Shown one piece after another: positions 10,119 to 18,838 of a stretch of 64,000 nucleotides of DNA. The first letter of the stretch is position 1. Each line of letters begins with the position of its first letter. The notes below the pieces were generated by a model. It was not told the origin of the DNA and made no database searches. It was given only the letters and a program-made list of their open reading frames with translations. Source of the DNA: CAXMMR01 sp965198995 (GTDB lineage Bacteria; Pseudomonadota; Alphaproteobacteria; Acetobacterales; Acetobacteraceae); the NCBI GenBank assembly GCA_965198995.1, contig CBDAQG010000002.1, positions 1,736,001-1,800,000 on the forward strand, read 5' to 3'. The position numbers and the translations under genes are program-made.

Positions 10119-11261
10119 TCAGGATTGCAGGCTCTCGGTCTCGTCCTGCAGCACCGGCAGGTGCAGGCGGAACTCGGTGCGGCCGGGGCGGCTGTCGACC
10201 TCGATCAGGCCGCCATGGTCGCCGACGATCTTGGCGACCAGCGCCAGGCCGAGGCCGCTGCCGGACGGCTTGGTGGTGACGAAGGGGTCGAACAGCGACT
10301 GGCGCAGATCGTCCGGGATGCCAGGACCGTTGTCGCGCACCGCGACCACCAGCGGCAGGTGGACGCGCTCGCGGGTGCCCGGCACGGCCAGGCGGACGCC
10401 GTAGTGGAAGCTGGTGGAGAGGGTGATCTCGCCGGTCATGATGTCGGCGTCGGTGATCGCCTCGGCGGCGTTCTTGACCAGGTTGAGGAGCACCTGGACG
10501 AGCTGGTCGCGGTTGCCCCAGACCGGCGGCAGCGAGGGGTCATAGGCCTCGGCGATGCGCAGATGGGCGGCAAAACCGGCCTCGGCGAGTTTACGGACAT
10601 GGCCGAGCACGCGGTGGATGTTGACCGCGCGGCGCTCGATCGGCTTCTCGCCGAACACCTCCATGCGCTCCACCAGGGCGCGGATGCGGTCGGCCTCGTC
10701 GCGGATCAACTCGGTGAGCTCGCGGTCCGGCCGGGAGACGGTGTTCTCCAGCAGCTGCGCGGCGCCGCGGATGCCGGAGAGCGGGTTCTTGATCTCGTGC
10801 GCCAGGATCGCCGCCATGCCGGCGACCGAGCGGGCGGCGGAGCGGAAGGTGGTCTGGCGGTCGAGCGCGCGGGCGGCGGAGTTGTCGGCGAGCGAGAGCA
10901 GCACCCGGCCGGGCTCGTCGGGCACCGGCGTGCCCTGCACGGTGATCCCGGTCTTGTGCAGGCGGGGGCTTTCCAGCGTCAGGTCGTACTCGCTGATCGT
11001 CACCTCGTCGCGGCGGACCTGCTCGATCAGCAGGCGCAGCGGGCTGTCGGGGGTGACCAGGTCGACGACCCGGAGCTGGCGGAGCTGGGAGAACGACATG
11101 CCGAAGAACTGCTCGGCGGCCGGGTTGGCGAAGCTGAAGCGGTCGTCCGCCTCGATCAGCACCACGGGCACGGCCAGCGCCGCCAGCAGCACCGAGGCGT
11201 CGAGCGCCGCGGTGGGCGGCGGCGGCGGCAGCACGGCGAGCAGGCGCACCGGACGGCTCAT
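10119..11261 (-). CDS. ntrB: Nitrogen sensor histidine kinase NtrB
   Basis: 380 aa soluble histidine kinase/phosphatase. N-terminal PAS domain (about 24-130; FSFANPAAEQFFG), H-box with His155 (AILAHEIKNPLSGIRGAAQLLE), N-box NLVKNAAEAI and G-boxes DNGPGIP and GSGLGLALV. No membrane segment is visible, as expected of NtrB. Its start overlaps the dusB stop by 4 bp (ATGA), a coupled arrangement that is standard in alphaproteobacteria. Partner regulator is NtrC, encoded next. Confidence 0.95.
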   Translation of the reverse strand: MSRPVRLLAVLPPPPPTAALDASVLLAALAVPVVLIEADDRFSFANPAAEQFFGMSFSQLRQLRVVDLVTPDSPLRLLIEQVRRDEVTISEYDLTLESPRLHKTGITVQGTPVPDEPGRVLLSLADNSAARALDRQTTFRSAARSVAGMAAILAHEIKNPLSGIRGAAQLLENTVSRPDRELTELIRDEADRIRALVERMEVFGEKPIERRAVNIHRVLGHVRKLAEAGFAAHLRIAEAYDPSLPPVWGNRDQLVQVLLNLVKNAAEAITDADIMTGEITLSTSFHYGVRLAVPGTRERVHLPLVVAVRDNGPGIPDDLRQSLFDPFVTTKPSGSGLGLALVAKIVGDHGGLIEVDSRPGRTEFRLHLPVLQDETESLQS

Positions 11262-12424
11262 GCGGCGCGGGCCGGCTCGGACGGGGTATCGCCGGCCGCG
11301 GGCTGGGCGTCGCCGGCCGCGGGCTGGGCGTCGCCGGCGGCGGGCTGGCGGAGGGTGCCGGCCTCGATCAGCGGGTCGTAGAAGCGGTCGACCAGGTCGA
11401 GCACCCTGGCCACGTCGTCCAGGCGCACCACGGCGGCGCGGAAGGCGGCCGAGCCGGGCAGGCCGCGCGAGTACCAGGCGACGTGCTTGCGGGCGAGCCG
11501 CAGCCCGGGCTCGCGGCCGAAATGCAGCAGCATGGCGGCGTAGTGCTCGAGCAGCAGCGCCTTCTGGGCCGCTAGAGCCGGCTCGGGCAGGCTCTCGCCG
11601 GTGACGAGGCGGTGCGCGATGTGGCCGGGCAGCCAGGGGCGGCCGTAGCAGGCGCGGCCGATCATCACGCCGTCGGCGCCGGAGGCGGCCAGGGCGGCCA
11701 GCGCCTCCGCCTCGCCGAGGATGTCGCCGTTCACGATCACCGGAATGGCGACCGCCTGCTTGACCTGGCGGACGAAGGCCCAATCGGCCTGACCGTCATA
11801 GAATTGCTGGCGGGTGCGGCCGTGCACGGTGACCATGCGGATGCCGCACGCTTCGGCGATGGCGGCCAGACGCGGCGCGTTCAGGCTCGCATGGTCCCAG
11901 CCCATGCGCATCTTCAGCGTCACCGGGACGCTGACGGCTCTGACGGTGGCCTCCAGGATGGCGGCGGCGGCGACCTCGTCGCGCATCAGGGCGGAGCCGG
12001 CCTGCTGGCCGAGCGCGACCTTGCGCACCGGGCAGCCGAAATTGATGTCGATCACCTCGGCGCCGCGGGCCTCGCTGATCCTGGCGGCCTCGGCCATCGC
12101 CGCCGGCTCGCAGCCGGCGAGCTGGATCGCGCGCGGCGTCGCGAAGTGCGGGGCGCCAGGCTCGGCGCCGTCCGCCAGCTCTGCCATGCGCAGGGTGTTG
12201 CGGTTCTCGCGCACCATCGCCCAGGAGGCGATCATCTCGGACACCACCATGCCGGCGCCAAAGCGACGCGCCAGGCGACGGAACGGCAGGTCGGTCACGC
12301 CCGACATCGGCGCCAGCACGACAGGGCGCGCCAGCGTTGCCTGAGGGGACAGGACGATGCTGCTCAGCCGCGAGTCAGCGGCAGAGTTGCACGTATAGGT
12401 TGCAGCTTGTGCAGGACTGCCCAT
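11258..12424 (-). CDS. dusB: tRNA-dihydrouridine synthase DusB
   Basis: 388 aa flavoprotein that reduces uridines in tRNA. The FMN-binding TIM barrel starts near APMSGVTDLPFRRL; the catalytic loop INFGCPVRKV contains the active-site Cys, and GRTRQQFYDGQADW and GADGVMIGRACYGRPW are diagnostic. The C-terminus carries three tandem copies of the heptapeptide QPAAGDA, not part of the fold and encoded by 21-bp DNA repeats. First gene of the dusB-ntrB-ntrC unit. The first about 30 residues are poorly conserved and the start may lie further in. Confidence 0.93.
   Translation of the reverse strand: MGSPAQAATYTCNSAADSRLSSIVLSPQATLARPVVLAPMSGVTDLPFRRLARRFGAGMVVSEMIASWAMVRENRNTLRMAELADGAEPGAPHFATPRAIQLAGCEPAAMAEAARISEARGAEVIDINFGCPVRKVALGQQAGSALMRDEVAAAAILEATVRAVSVPVTLKMRMGWDHASLNAPRLAAIAEACGIRMVTVHGRTRQQFYDGQADWAFVRQVKQAVAIPVIVNGDILGEAEALAALAASGADGVMIGRACYGRPWLPGHIAHRLVTGESLPEPALAAQKALLLEHYAAMLLHFGREPGLRLARKHVAWYSRGLPGSAAFRAAVVRLDDVARVLDLVDRFYDPLIEAGTLRQPAAGDAQPAAGDAQPAAGDTPSEPARAA
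11287..11349. repeat. 21-bp tandem repeat inside dusB
   Basis: Three near-identical 21-bp units (CGGGCTGGGCGTCGCCGGC) encode the repeated QPAAGDA heptapeptides at the DusB C-terminus. Being a multiple of three, copy-number change would keep the frame open toward the overlapping ntrB start. Confidence 0.85.
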
Positions 12425-12763
12425 GATTTATGCAGAGTAGTGCGGTTCTGGCCGGAGTGGAACCTCTTCAAGGTGGAGAAGAAGAGAGGAAGGCCAGGAG
12501 CTCTGCTTCTGGACCCGTCACGCGCCCGCGTGCATTCGCACGACGAGGGCGGCGCCCCTAGACCCGCATCCTGCCTCCCCCAAGCACCGATCTTGCCAGC
12601 GAGCCATGGATCAGGATGGATTTCAAAGGCTCCGCCTTTGATGGGGTCCAGGGGCGGAGTGAGCCCAAAGGTTCCGACGGCGCACCGCGCCGTTGGAAGG
12701 GCTCACGGAGGGAAAGCCCCTGGCCTGCCACTGGCCTTCGTTACCGACCGTTGACGGGCCGGG
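12425..12763. repeat. Palindromic intergenic repeat, locus 5 (composite with D and E modules)
   Basis: The divergent gap between dusB and ispDF. From about 12487 to 12741 it is almost entirely repeat: degenerate CCAGGAGCTCTGCTTCTGG, the GTCACGCG..GTGCATTCGCACGAC module, a spacer, AAAGGCTCCGCCTTT and an interrupted CCAGGGGC...GCCCCTGG hairpin into which the long GTGAGCC/GGCTCAC module D is inserted. About 60 bp upstream of dusB are unique. No gene is seen; both promoters must lie in or beside the repeat. Confidence 0.85.
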
Positions 12764-13918
12764 ATGCTTGTCGCATTGCCTGGCGGCATGCGCATGGCCG
12801 CCCTTCTGCTCGCTGCCGGGACCGGGCAGCGCTTTGGTGATCCGGTGCCGAAGCAGTTCCTGCCGCTGGCCGGTCGGGCGGTGATCCGGCATGCCGCGGA
12901 GGCGCTGAACCGGCATGCGACGCTGCTGCAGCCGGTGGGCGACCCGGTCGCGATCGGCGCCGCGCTCGACGGGCTGGCGCACCTGCCGGCGGTTGCCGGC
13001 GGGGCGACCCGGCAGGACAGCGTGCGCATCGGGCTGGAGGCGCTGGCGCCGCACGCGCCGGACATCGTGCTGGTGCACGACGCCGCGCGGCCGGTGATCC
13101 CGCCCGGCACGGTGGAGGCGCTGCTGGCCGCGCTCGACTCGCACGACGCGGCGATCCCGGCGGCGGCGGTCACGGACACGCTGAAGCGCAGCCGCGGCGG
13201 GCGGATCGACGTCACCGTCTCGCGCGACGGGCTGTTCCGGGCGCAGACGCCGCAGGCGTTCCGCTTCACCGCGCTGCTGGAGCTGCATCGCACGACGCGG
13301 GTGGGGTTGACCGACGATGCCGGGCTGTTCGAGGGCGCCGGGCTGCCGGTGGCGCTGGTTCCCGGCTCGGAGGACAACGTCAAGCTGACCTATCCCGACG
13401 ACCTCAGACGATTGGAGCGCGCGATGGCCGTGACCCTGCTGCCGCGCATCGGCACCGGCTTCGACGTGCACGTGCTGGCGGCCGGGCGCCGCCTCATGCT
13501 GTGTGGCATCGAGGTGCCGCACGATCTTGGCTTGATGGGACATTCTGATGCCGACGTCGGGATCCATGCGTTGTGCGACGCGCTCTACGGGGCGCTGGCG
13601 GAGGGCGATATCGGGCGGCATTTTCCGCCCAGCGAGGCGAGCTGGAAGGATGCCGACAGCGCCCGCTTCCTGCGCCACGCCGCCGGCCGGGTGGCGGCGC
13701 GCGGCGGGCGGATCGCCAATGTCGACGTGACGCTGATCTGCGAGCGGCCGAAGATCACGCCGCATGCGCCGGCGATGCGGGCGCGGCTGGCGGCGCTGCT
13801 GGAGATCGAGGTCGAGCGGGTGTCGGTGAAGGCGACGACGACCGAGCGGCTGGGATTTACCGGGCGCGGCGAGGGTATTGCGGCGCAGGCGGCGGCGGTG
13901 GTGCTGGTGCCGGAGTGA
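12764..13918 (+). CDS. ispDF: Bifunctional IspD/IspF, isoprenoid precursor synthesis
   Basis: 384 aa fusion of two non-consecutive MEP-pathway enzymes. Residues 10-220 are MEP cytidylyltransferase (LLLAAGTGQRFG, KQFLPL, VHDAARP). Residues 225-384 are MECDP synthase (RIGTGFDVH with Asp234 and His236, GHSDADVGIHAL with His268, TTTERLGFTGRGEGI). Fusion is usual in alphaproteobacteria, as is the place beside dusB. ATG 12764 is taken as start, but Met9 (12788) or Met11 lies closer to the conserved core and is also plausible. A second gene begins directly after the stop. Confidence 0.95.
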   Translation: MLVALPGGMRMAALLLAAGTGQRFGDPVPKQFLPLAGRAVIRHAAEALNRHATLLQPVGDPVAIGAALDGLAHLPAVAGGATRQDSVRIGLEALAPHAPDIVLVHDAARPVIPPGTVEALLAALDSHDAAIPAAAVTDTLKRSRGGRIDVTVSRDGLFRAQTPQAFRFTALLELHRTTRVGLTDDAGLFEGAGLPVALVPGSEDNVKLTYPDDLRRLERAMAVTLLPRIGTGFDVHVLAAGRRLMLCGIEVPHDLGLMGHSDADVGIHALCDALYGALAEGDIGRHFPPSEASWKDADSARFLRHAAGRVAARGGRIANVDVTLICERPKITPHAPAMRARLAALLEIEVERVSVKATTTERLGFTGRGEGIAAQAAAVVLVPE

Positions 13919-14575
13919 GTGCGGGCTGAGGAGCTCGCGGCCCGGCATCCCCGGCTGTTCCACCTGACGGCGCCGGGCAACCTGCCCGGGATCCTGCGGC
14001 ATGGGCTGCTGGCCACCAGCGCGCTGCTGACGCTGTTCGAGGTGGCGGACGACGGTCGGGCGGCGCTGGAGGCGGCGCCGCGGCCGGACGGGGTGGTGCT
14101 GCGCCATCCGGTGCAAGGTGAGGCCGGGCTCACCGACAACCTGCCGCTCAGCGTCGCGGCGCTGACGGGGTGCCTTGATGACGGGGTGACGGCGGCCGAC
14201 TGGCTGCGGCTGCTGAACCGGCGGGTGTTTCTCTGGGCTGACGAGGCGGGGCTCGGCCGGCTGCTGGACGCGCGGCTGAACCGCGGGCGGGACCGCATCG
14301 TGCTGGTGCTGGACACGCTCGGGGTGGTGCGCGACCACGCCGAGCGGGTGGAGCTCTCCGCCATCAACTCGGGGGCGACGATGCGCCGGCCGGCGCGGCG
14401 GGGGCTCGCCACGTTCACGCCGCTGGCGGCCGCACCCTCGCTCGGCGACTGGCGGCGGCTGCGGGGCGGGCGGGACGACGTGCGGGAGGTCACCGTGCTG
14501 GGCGGCATCGGCGACGTGTCTCGCTACCTGGTGGAGGTGCGGCAGGTGAAGGCCAGGGGCGCGCCTGGAATTTGA
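13919..14575 (+). CDS. DUF7002-like protein of unknown function
   Basis: 218 aa, GTG start directly abutting the ispDF stop, so co-transcribed. The N-terminus LFHLTAPGNLPGILRHGLLATSALL resembles the opening of DUF7002 proteins and, more loosely, of DarT-like ADP-ribosyltransferase folds; RVFLWADEAGLGRLL and the RDRIVLVLDT strand follow. No catalytic assignment is made. The last residues (KARGAPGI) are encoded by a degenerate copy of the intergenic repeat, suggesting that the original stop was lost. Confidence 0.7.
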   Translation: MRAEELAARHPRLFHLTAPGNLPGILRHGLLATSALLTLFEVADDGRAALEAAPRPDGVVLRHPVQGEAGLTDNLPLSVAALTGCLDDGVTAADWLRLLNRRVFLWADEAGLGRLLDARLNRGRDRIVLVLDTLGVVRDHAERVELSAINSGATMRRPARRGLATFTPLAAAPSLGDWRRLRGGRDDVREVTVLGGIGDVSRYLVEVRQVKARGAPGI

Positions 14576-14600
14576 TCAAGGCGCGGCTTTTAAAAGTTTG
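14552..14600. repeat. Degenerate palindromic repeat, locus 6
   Basis: AAGGCCAGGGGCGCGCCTGG followed by AAGGCGCGGCTTTTAAAAG looks like a decayed A module. Its first half is coding for the end of the DUF7002-like protein. Confidence 0.55.
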
Positions 14601-14949
14601 ACGCGGCGGAATACGGCAAGATTTCTGGCGGCGCGCCGGCGTCCGGCCGGGCGGGCGGGCCGAGGCAAGCTAGGCTCAGCAGGAGCACTCGCAAGATCGG
14701 GGCAGTGGTTACGCCAAGTTATGTTGTTTATCAATGGGTTGGTGTAAAACTTGCCTATAGGCAAGAGTGACCGGCTTGCCGTCAAGAGCCACCCGTCAGA
14801 GGTGCTAGCACAGCCTGGTCGTCGTCTCACGTATTCAACGGGTCCGCGTGCCTCGGCGTCTCGATGCGAGGTCGACGCAGCCGGCGGGTGGCCGTTCTTG
14901 ACCGCGCACGGGCGGGCGGCGGAGGCTGGGGCATGATCGACGCCGCGCG
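14576..14949. other. Gap of 374 bp without a supported gene
   Basis: After the decayed repeat the DNA contains a locally AT-richer stretch (about 14690-14770) and no coding sequence I can support. The perfect palindrome listed separately lies within it, so the most likely content is the promoter and operator region for the downstream RMD1-like gene. Confidence 0.6.
14750..14765. promoter_or_regulatory. Perfect 16-bp palindrome, candidate operator
   Basis: CTTGCCTATAGGCAAG is its own reverse complement and sits in the AT-rich part of the gap 185 bp upstream of the RMD1-like gene. The preceding TTGGTGTAAAAC adds promoter-like character. No regulator gene is adjacent. Confidence 0.4.
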
Positions 14950-16113
14950 ATGATGGGCAGTGGGTCAGAGATACGCGTGCGCGCCGGTGCGTTGGAGACG
15001 CGCGTGCGGGCGGGGCACGCGATCGCGCTGCGGCTGTTCGACATCGCCTACGAGATCGACCTGGTGCAGATCGAGGCCGGCCGACGCGCCCGCGCCGCGG
15101 AGGCCAGCCGGGCCAGGCTGAGCGCGGCGCCGCAGAAGGCGATCGCGTTCGGGGTGCCGCCGGTGGCGCTGCCGCTCGACGCGGTGACCGTGAGGATCGG
15201 CGACGTCGAATACCGGCTTGCCGCGGCGGCGCGGGTCTACGAGTTCGGCGTGGTCGCGCTCAGCTTGCGGGCGGAGGTCGCCGACCTGCCCTGGCCGGCC
15301 TTTTCGGCGCTGGTGAACGGGCTCGACCTCGCACTCGGCGACAGCTCCGACGGCGTGGTGTGGGAGCGGATGCTGTGGACGCTGCTGGCCGAGATCGGCC
15401 CGGCGTTGGCGCGGCCGAACACCGGCGAGCGGCTGTGGGAGGACTACGTGCTCGGCGTGGTCAGCAGCTTTGAGGGGGCGATGCCGGCGTCGCGGATCGG
15501 TGCGACGGACGGGCTCGACCTGGTGCCGCTGCTCGCCGGCGAGACGCGGCCGCTCTCCGAGGCGGCGCGGGCGGAGCTGCTGGCGCACCGCTTCTCCTAC
15601 TACGAGGACGATTTGGTGGTGCTCGGCTGGGACCGGGCCTTCATCTACGAGCCGCGCGGCGACAGCGACGTCGCCGACGTGCTGGAGGTGGCGAACGCGC
15701 AGCTGCTGGAAATGCGCTACTACGACGAGCTGCTCGATGCCGAGCTGCCGCGGATGTACGAGCTGGTGGCGGTGGCGCGGCGGGCGCTGAACCTGGTGGC
15801 CCCTGCCCGCTTTGCCCGGCTGGCGCGCGGGCTCTACACGCTGGTCGCCGAAGTGACGGAGCTGACCGAGAAGGTCGACAACGCGCTGCAGGTCACCGAA
15901 GACGTCTACCTGGCGCGGATCTACGCCGACGCGCTGGCACTGTTCCGGGTGCCGCAGGTGGGCGCCGCCGTTGACCGCAAGCTGGCGATTATCCGGGACA
16001 CGTACACGGCCCTGTACGACGAGGCGTCCTCGAGCCGGACGGGGCTGCTCGAGGTGCTGGTTGCGGTGCTGATCATGGTGGAGATCGTGGTGGCGCTGAC
16101 AAGGCATGGGTAA
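14950..16113 (+). CDS. RMD1/YagE (DUF155) family protein
   Basis: 387 aa. The DUF155 region is recognised by the mid-protein run YEFGVVALSLRAEV, then HRFSYYEDDLVVLGWDRAFIYEP and the EMRYYDELLDAELPRMYE helix. A single hydrophobic segment at the very C-terminus (LLEVLVAVLIMVEIVVAL) would anchor it to the inner membrane, as in yeast RMD1/RMD8 relatives, whose biochemical role is unknown. ATG 14950 is followed by a second ATG at 14953. The gene ends at repeat locus 7. Confidence 0.85.
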   Translation: MMGSGSEIRVRAGALETRVRAGHAIALRLFDIAYEIDLVQIEAGRRARAAEASRARLSAAPQKAIAFGVPPVALPLDAVTVRIGDVEYRLAAAARVYEFGVVALSLRAEVADLPWPAFSALVNGLDLALGDSSDGVVWERMLWTLLAEIGPALARPNTGERLWEDYVLGVVSSFEGAMPASRIGATDGLDLVPLLAGETRPLSEAARAELLAHRFSYYEDDLVVLGWDRAFIYEPRGDSDVADVLEVANAQLLEMRYYDELLDAELPRMYELVAVARRALNLVAPARFARLARGLYTLVAEVTELTEKVDNALQVTEDVYLARIYADALALFRVPQVGAAVDRKLAIIRDTYTALYDEASSSRTGLLEVLVAVLIMVEIVVALTRHG

Positions 16114-16318
16114 GGAAGCCCAAGGCTCTGCCCCGGACGGGCTCCTGCGGCCCCAGACCCCATTTAGCTAGAGTCGAGGCTGGGTCTTTCTCGCTTGGCG
16201 AAGCCAATCAATCCTGCCTCCCGCGCCACCGAGCTCGCCCCCGAAACATGGACACGTCATGGATTTTAAAGGCTCCGCCTTTAATGGGGTCGAGGGGCAA
16301 AGCCCCTCGCCTTCCTCA
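16113..16318. repeat. Palindromic intergenic repeat, locus 7 (composite B-C-A)
   Basis: Fills the gap between two convergent genes: degenerate B module with CGGCCCCAGACCCC, the CTTGGCGAAGCCAATCAATC core, then TTTTAAAGGCTCCGCCTTTAA and GAGGGGCAAAGCCCCTC hairpins. Confidence 0.9.
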
Positions 16319-17239
16319 CTTGCCGTACTTCTCCCACCACAGCGCGATTGCGGTGTCCGCGCTCGGATACTGCTCGTAGACCGCGGCGTGTTCGCTGTTG
16401 GGGATCAGGGTGAGTTGGCTGCCGGGGATGGCGGCGGCGGTCGTCTGGGCGACGGGGAAGCCGTAGACCGGGTCGCCGACGCCTTCGAGCACCAGGGTTG
16501 GCACCTGGATATCGGCGAGCAGGCTGGTGAAGTCGGGGCGGGTTGCCAGGGCGTGGCCGCCGCCGATGGCGCCGCTGACCGAGGCCTCGGCGAGGATGTC
16601 GATCATCGTGAGCGCCGCCGGGGCGCCGCTGAGGCGGAGGTGGCCGGTGAGCATCTGGGCGTCGATGGCCGGCACGATGGAGGCGACGGTGTCCTGCTGG
16701 GCCTGGCGGCCGAAGGCGGGCCACTGCGCCATCTCCTCGATCGAGGCGGCTTCGGGGTTGGTGTCGATGAGGATCAGGCCGGCGACGCGGGTGGGCGCCT
16801 GGGCGTAGAGGGCCAGGGTGATCTGGCCGCCCATCGAGTGGCCGCCGATGATCGCCGAGGCGATCTTCAGCTGGTCCATCAGGCCGAGGACGATGCTGGC
16901 GTAGCCGGTGACGGTCTCGTTGGCGGGTACCGGGCCGGACTTGCCGAAGCCGGGGAGGTCGAGGGTGATGACCTGGAACAGGCCGGACAGGTCGGCGAGC
17001 TGGTGCTCGAACAGGCGGCCGTTCAGCGGGTAGCCGTGGATCAGCACCAGCGGCTGGCCGGTGCCTTGGATTTGGTAGAAGACGCGCAGGCCGTTGACGA
17101 CGGCGTAGTTGCCCTCGCGGTGGTCGGCGGCGATGGCCTGGGCGGTCGTCGGGACTGGTTGGGCGGCGGCCTTGCCGGGAGCGAAGCCGGCGGCGGCGCC
17201 GAGGGCGAGCCCGAGCGCGAGGGTGGTCCTGAGGGTCAT
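16316..17239 (-). CDS. Exported alpha/beta hydrolase
   Basis: 307 aa. A Sec signal peptide (residues 1-26, ALGLALGAAAGFAPGKAAAQ) precedes an alpha/beta-hydrolase domain with oxyanion HGYPLNG, nucleophile elbow GGHSMGG (Ser135), a candidate acid in GVGDPVYGFP and a candidate histidine in PNSEHAAVYEQYP. The substrate is unknown; relatives are annotated as lipases, peroxidases or haloalkane-type hydrolases. The reading frame is open upstream, but ATG 17239 begins the signal peptide. Divergent from the small membrane protein at 17.4 kb. Confidence 0.85.
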   Translation of the reverse strand: MTLRTTLALGLALGAAAGFAPGKAAAQPVPTTAQAIAADHREGNYAVVNGLRVFYQIQGTGQPLVLIHGYPLNGRLFEHQLADLSGLFQVITLDLPGFGKSGPVPANETVTGYASIVLGLMDQLKIASAIIGGHSMGGQITLALYAQAPTRVAGLILIDTNPEAASIEEMAQWPAFGRQAQQDTVASIVPAIDAQMLTGHLRLSGAPAALTMIDILAEASVSGAIGGGHALATRPDFTSLLADIQVPTLVLEGVGDPVYGFPVAQTTAAAIPGSQLTLIPNSEHAAVYEQYPSADTAIALWWEKYGK

Positions 17240-17401
17240 GGGTGCGGGTCCGCCGTGATGAGGCCGCTCAATCCGCTGGGAGCGGGCATGGTTGCCGCAC
17301 GATGTCGTGGCCACATATCGGCTCCGCTCCCAAGCCAGGAGGCCGGCTTCGATGCCGCACTGCCACGCCGACGCTGTTGATCCGATTGCGATGCTGATGC
17401 C

Positions 17402-17800
17402 GTGGGCGCTGGCCGCATGAGCCTGGTCGGGATGGCGATGCTGGTGCTGTCGCTGGCCGCGCTGGGCGGGCTGGCGCTGGCGATGCTGCATGGCAGCATG
17501 CCGGAGGGGCGGCACATCCCGTTCGCGGTCGGGCTGTCGCACGGGCTGGCTGGCGCGGCCGGGCTGGCGCTGCTGGTGATCGGGCTGGTGCGCGGGGCGC
17601 CGCATGGCGCATCAACGGGTGCGGCCGGCTTTGGCACCTATGCGGCGGTGCTGCTGGCCGGCACGCTGCTACTTGGGCTGGCGCCGATCCAGGCGCGGCT
17701 GCGGCGGCGCGGACTGCCGGTGCTGGCGCTGGGACTGCATGCGACGCTGGCGGTGCTGGGGCTGACGCTGCTGGCGGCTTATCTGTCGTTGCCGGGGTGA
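17402..17800 (+). CDS. Small integral membrane protein, function unknown
   Basis: 132 aa with four probable membrane helices (about 7-29, 44-62, 78-95, 106-127) and almost no polar loops. No motif recognised. GTG 17402 or ATG 17417 (MSLVGMAML) may be the start; the latter sits at the first helix and is slightly favoured. Alone on its strand, divergent from the exported hydrolase and followed by a repeat. Confidence 0.6.
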   Translation: MGAGRMSLVGMAMLVLSLAALGGLALAMLHGSMPEGRHIPFAVGLSHGLAGAAGLALLVIGLVRGAPHGASTGAAGFGTYAAVLLAGTLLLGLAPIQARLRRRGLPVLALGLHATLAVLGLTLLAAYLSLPG

Positions 17801-17804
17801 CGGA

Positions 17805-17912
17805 AAGCAAGGCCAGAGGCTCTGCCTCTGGACTCCGCTGGGGCCGGGAGGCCCCAGACCCCGATGATGGAGTCCACTCAGGGTGGTCCAGGGGCGACGC
17901 CCCTGCCTTGCT
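17805..17912. repeat. Palindromic intergenic repeat, locus 8
   Basis: CCAGAGGCTCTGCCTCTGG and TGGGGCCGGGAGGCCCCA hairpins (module B), then CCAGGGGCGACGCCCCTG. Lies between convergent genes. Confidence 0.85.
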
Positions 17913-18797
17913 TCACCCGTTCGACAGATCGAACTTCATCGTGGCGAGCTGGCGGCGGACCATGAAGTCGTCGAGCGGGTGGGTGAACTGCAGGCCGAGC
18001 ATGCGCGAGACCGGCTGGTAGCGGGTCAGCACGTGCGGTCCCTGCTCGACCTGGCGGACGAAGCCGAACTCCTGGAAGTCCTCGCTCGGCTCCAGCACCC
18101 GGATGCCGAACAGGCGGAAATTGGTGGTGTGGCGCTCCAGGGCGGCGAGCAGGAGCTCGAAGTCGCCGGCGCGGATGGTGTTCTCGGTGGTGATCAGCAG
18201 GAACAGCTTGGGGTCGGTCGAGGCGAGCACACGGCGCATGCGCTCGGCGGCGCGGACGAAGTAGCCGTGCTGGGCGTCGTCGGTGAGGTCCTGGTGATTG
18301 AACATCGTCTCGACGCCGAACTCCTGCTCGTAGAACAGGTGGCGGCCGACCTGCTCGTCGGGCAGCGAGCGGCGCTCGGGCGGGATGAGCTCGAACTGGG
18401 CGCGGTCGAGCAAGGTGGCGAAGTCGTCATCCAGGGCGTGGGCGACGGCGCGGGGGGAGGAGAAGATCCAGTCGAACGGCAGCGAGTAGCGCTTCAGCCC
18501 GGCGCGCTTGAGCAGCATCGAGCTGTAGCAGTGCGCGCCGAGGCTGACGGCGTGGCGGAAGGCGGGGCCGGTGGTGGTGTCGAGCGGGGAGACGGATTGG
18601 CGCTCGAGAGCCTCGCGGGCGATCGTGCCGGTGAACTCGTCGCTGTAGACGAACTGGCGCACGACCTGGGCGAGGCCGCGCGGGCCGCCGACCTCGCGGC
18701 CGGCGGCGACGTGCAGCGTGACGCCGAGCGGGTCCGGCTCGCGGTTGAGGACGCCGCGATACAGCGCCTCGACGAACTCCTCCTCGGTGATGCTCAT
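17913..18797 (-). CDS. DUF4214-DUF1796 protein, putative papain-like cysteine peptidase
   Basis: 294 aa. The N-terminus (FVEALYRGVLNREPDPLGVTLHV, about 8-60) is a DUF4214-type repeat, common in S-layer and surface proteins. From about 80 the protein matches DUF1796, a putative cysteine-peptidase-like fold: VSLGAHCYSSMLLKRAGLK with the candidate Cys, YSLPFDWIFSSP, and a later FNHQDLTDD. No signal peptide. It is 41 bp downstream of the slipin gene on the same strand, probably an operon. Function unproven. Confidence 0.75.
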   Translation of the reverse strand: MSITEEEFVEALYRGVLNREPDPLGVTLHVAAGREVGGPRGLAQVVRQFVYSDEFTGTIAREALERQSVSPLDTTTGPAFRHAVSLGAHCYSSMLLKRAGLKRYSLPFDWIFSSPRAVAHALDDDFATLLDRAQFELIPPERRSLPDEQVGRHLFYEQEFGVETMFNHQDLTDDAQHGYFVRAAERMRRVLASTDPKLFLLITTENTIRAGDFELLLAALERHTTNFRLFGIRVLEPSEDFQEFGFVRQVEQGPHVLTRYQPVSRMLGLQFTHPLDDFMVRRQLATMKFDLSNG

Positions 18798-18838
18798 CGC
18801 TGATCCTCCGACGCACAGCCTGCGACTGACGGTATCGT

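Noticed and set aside
14576..14830. Possible 84-residue gene on the minus strand in the gap after the DUF7002-like gene
   Set aside because: Composition and sequence show no coding character and it overlaps the decayed repeat and the candidate operator.
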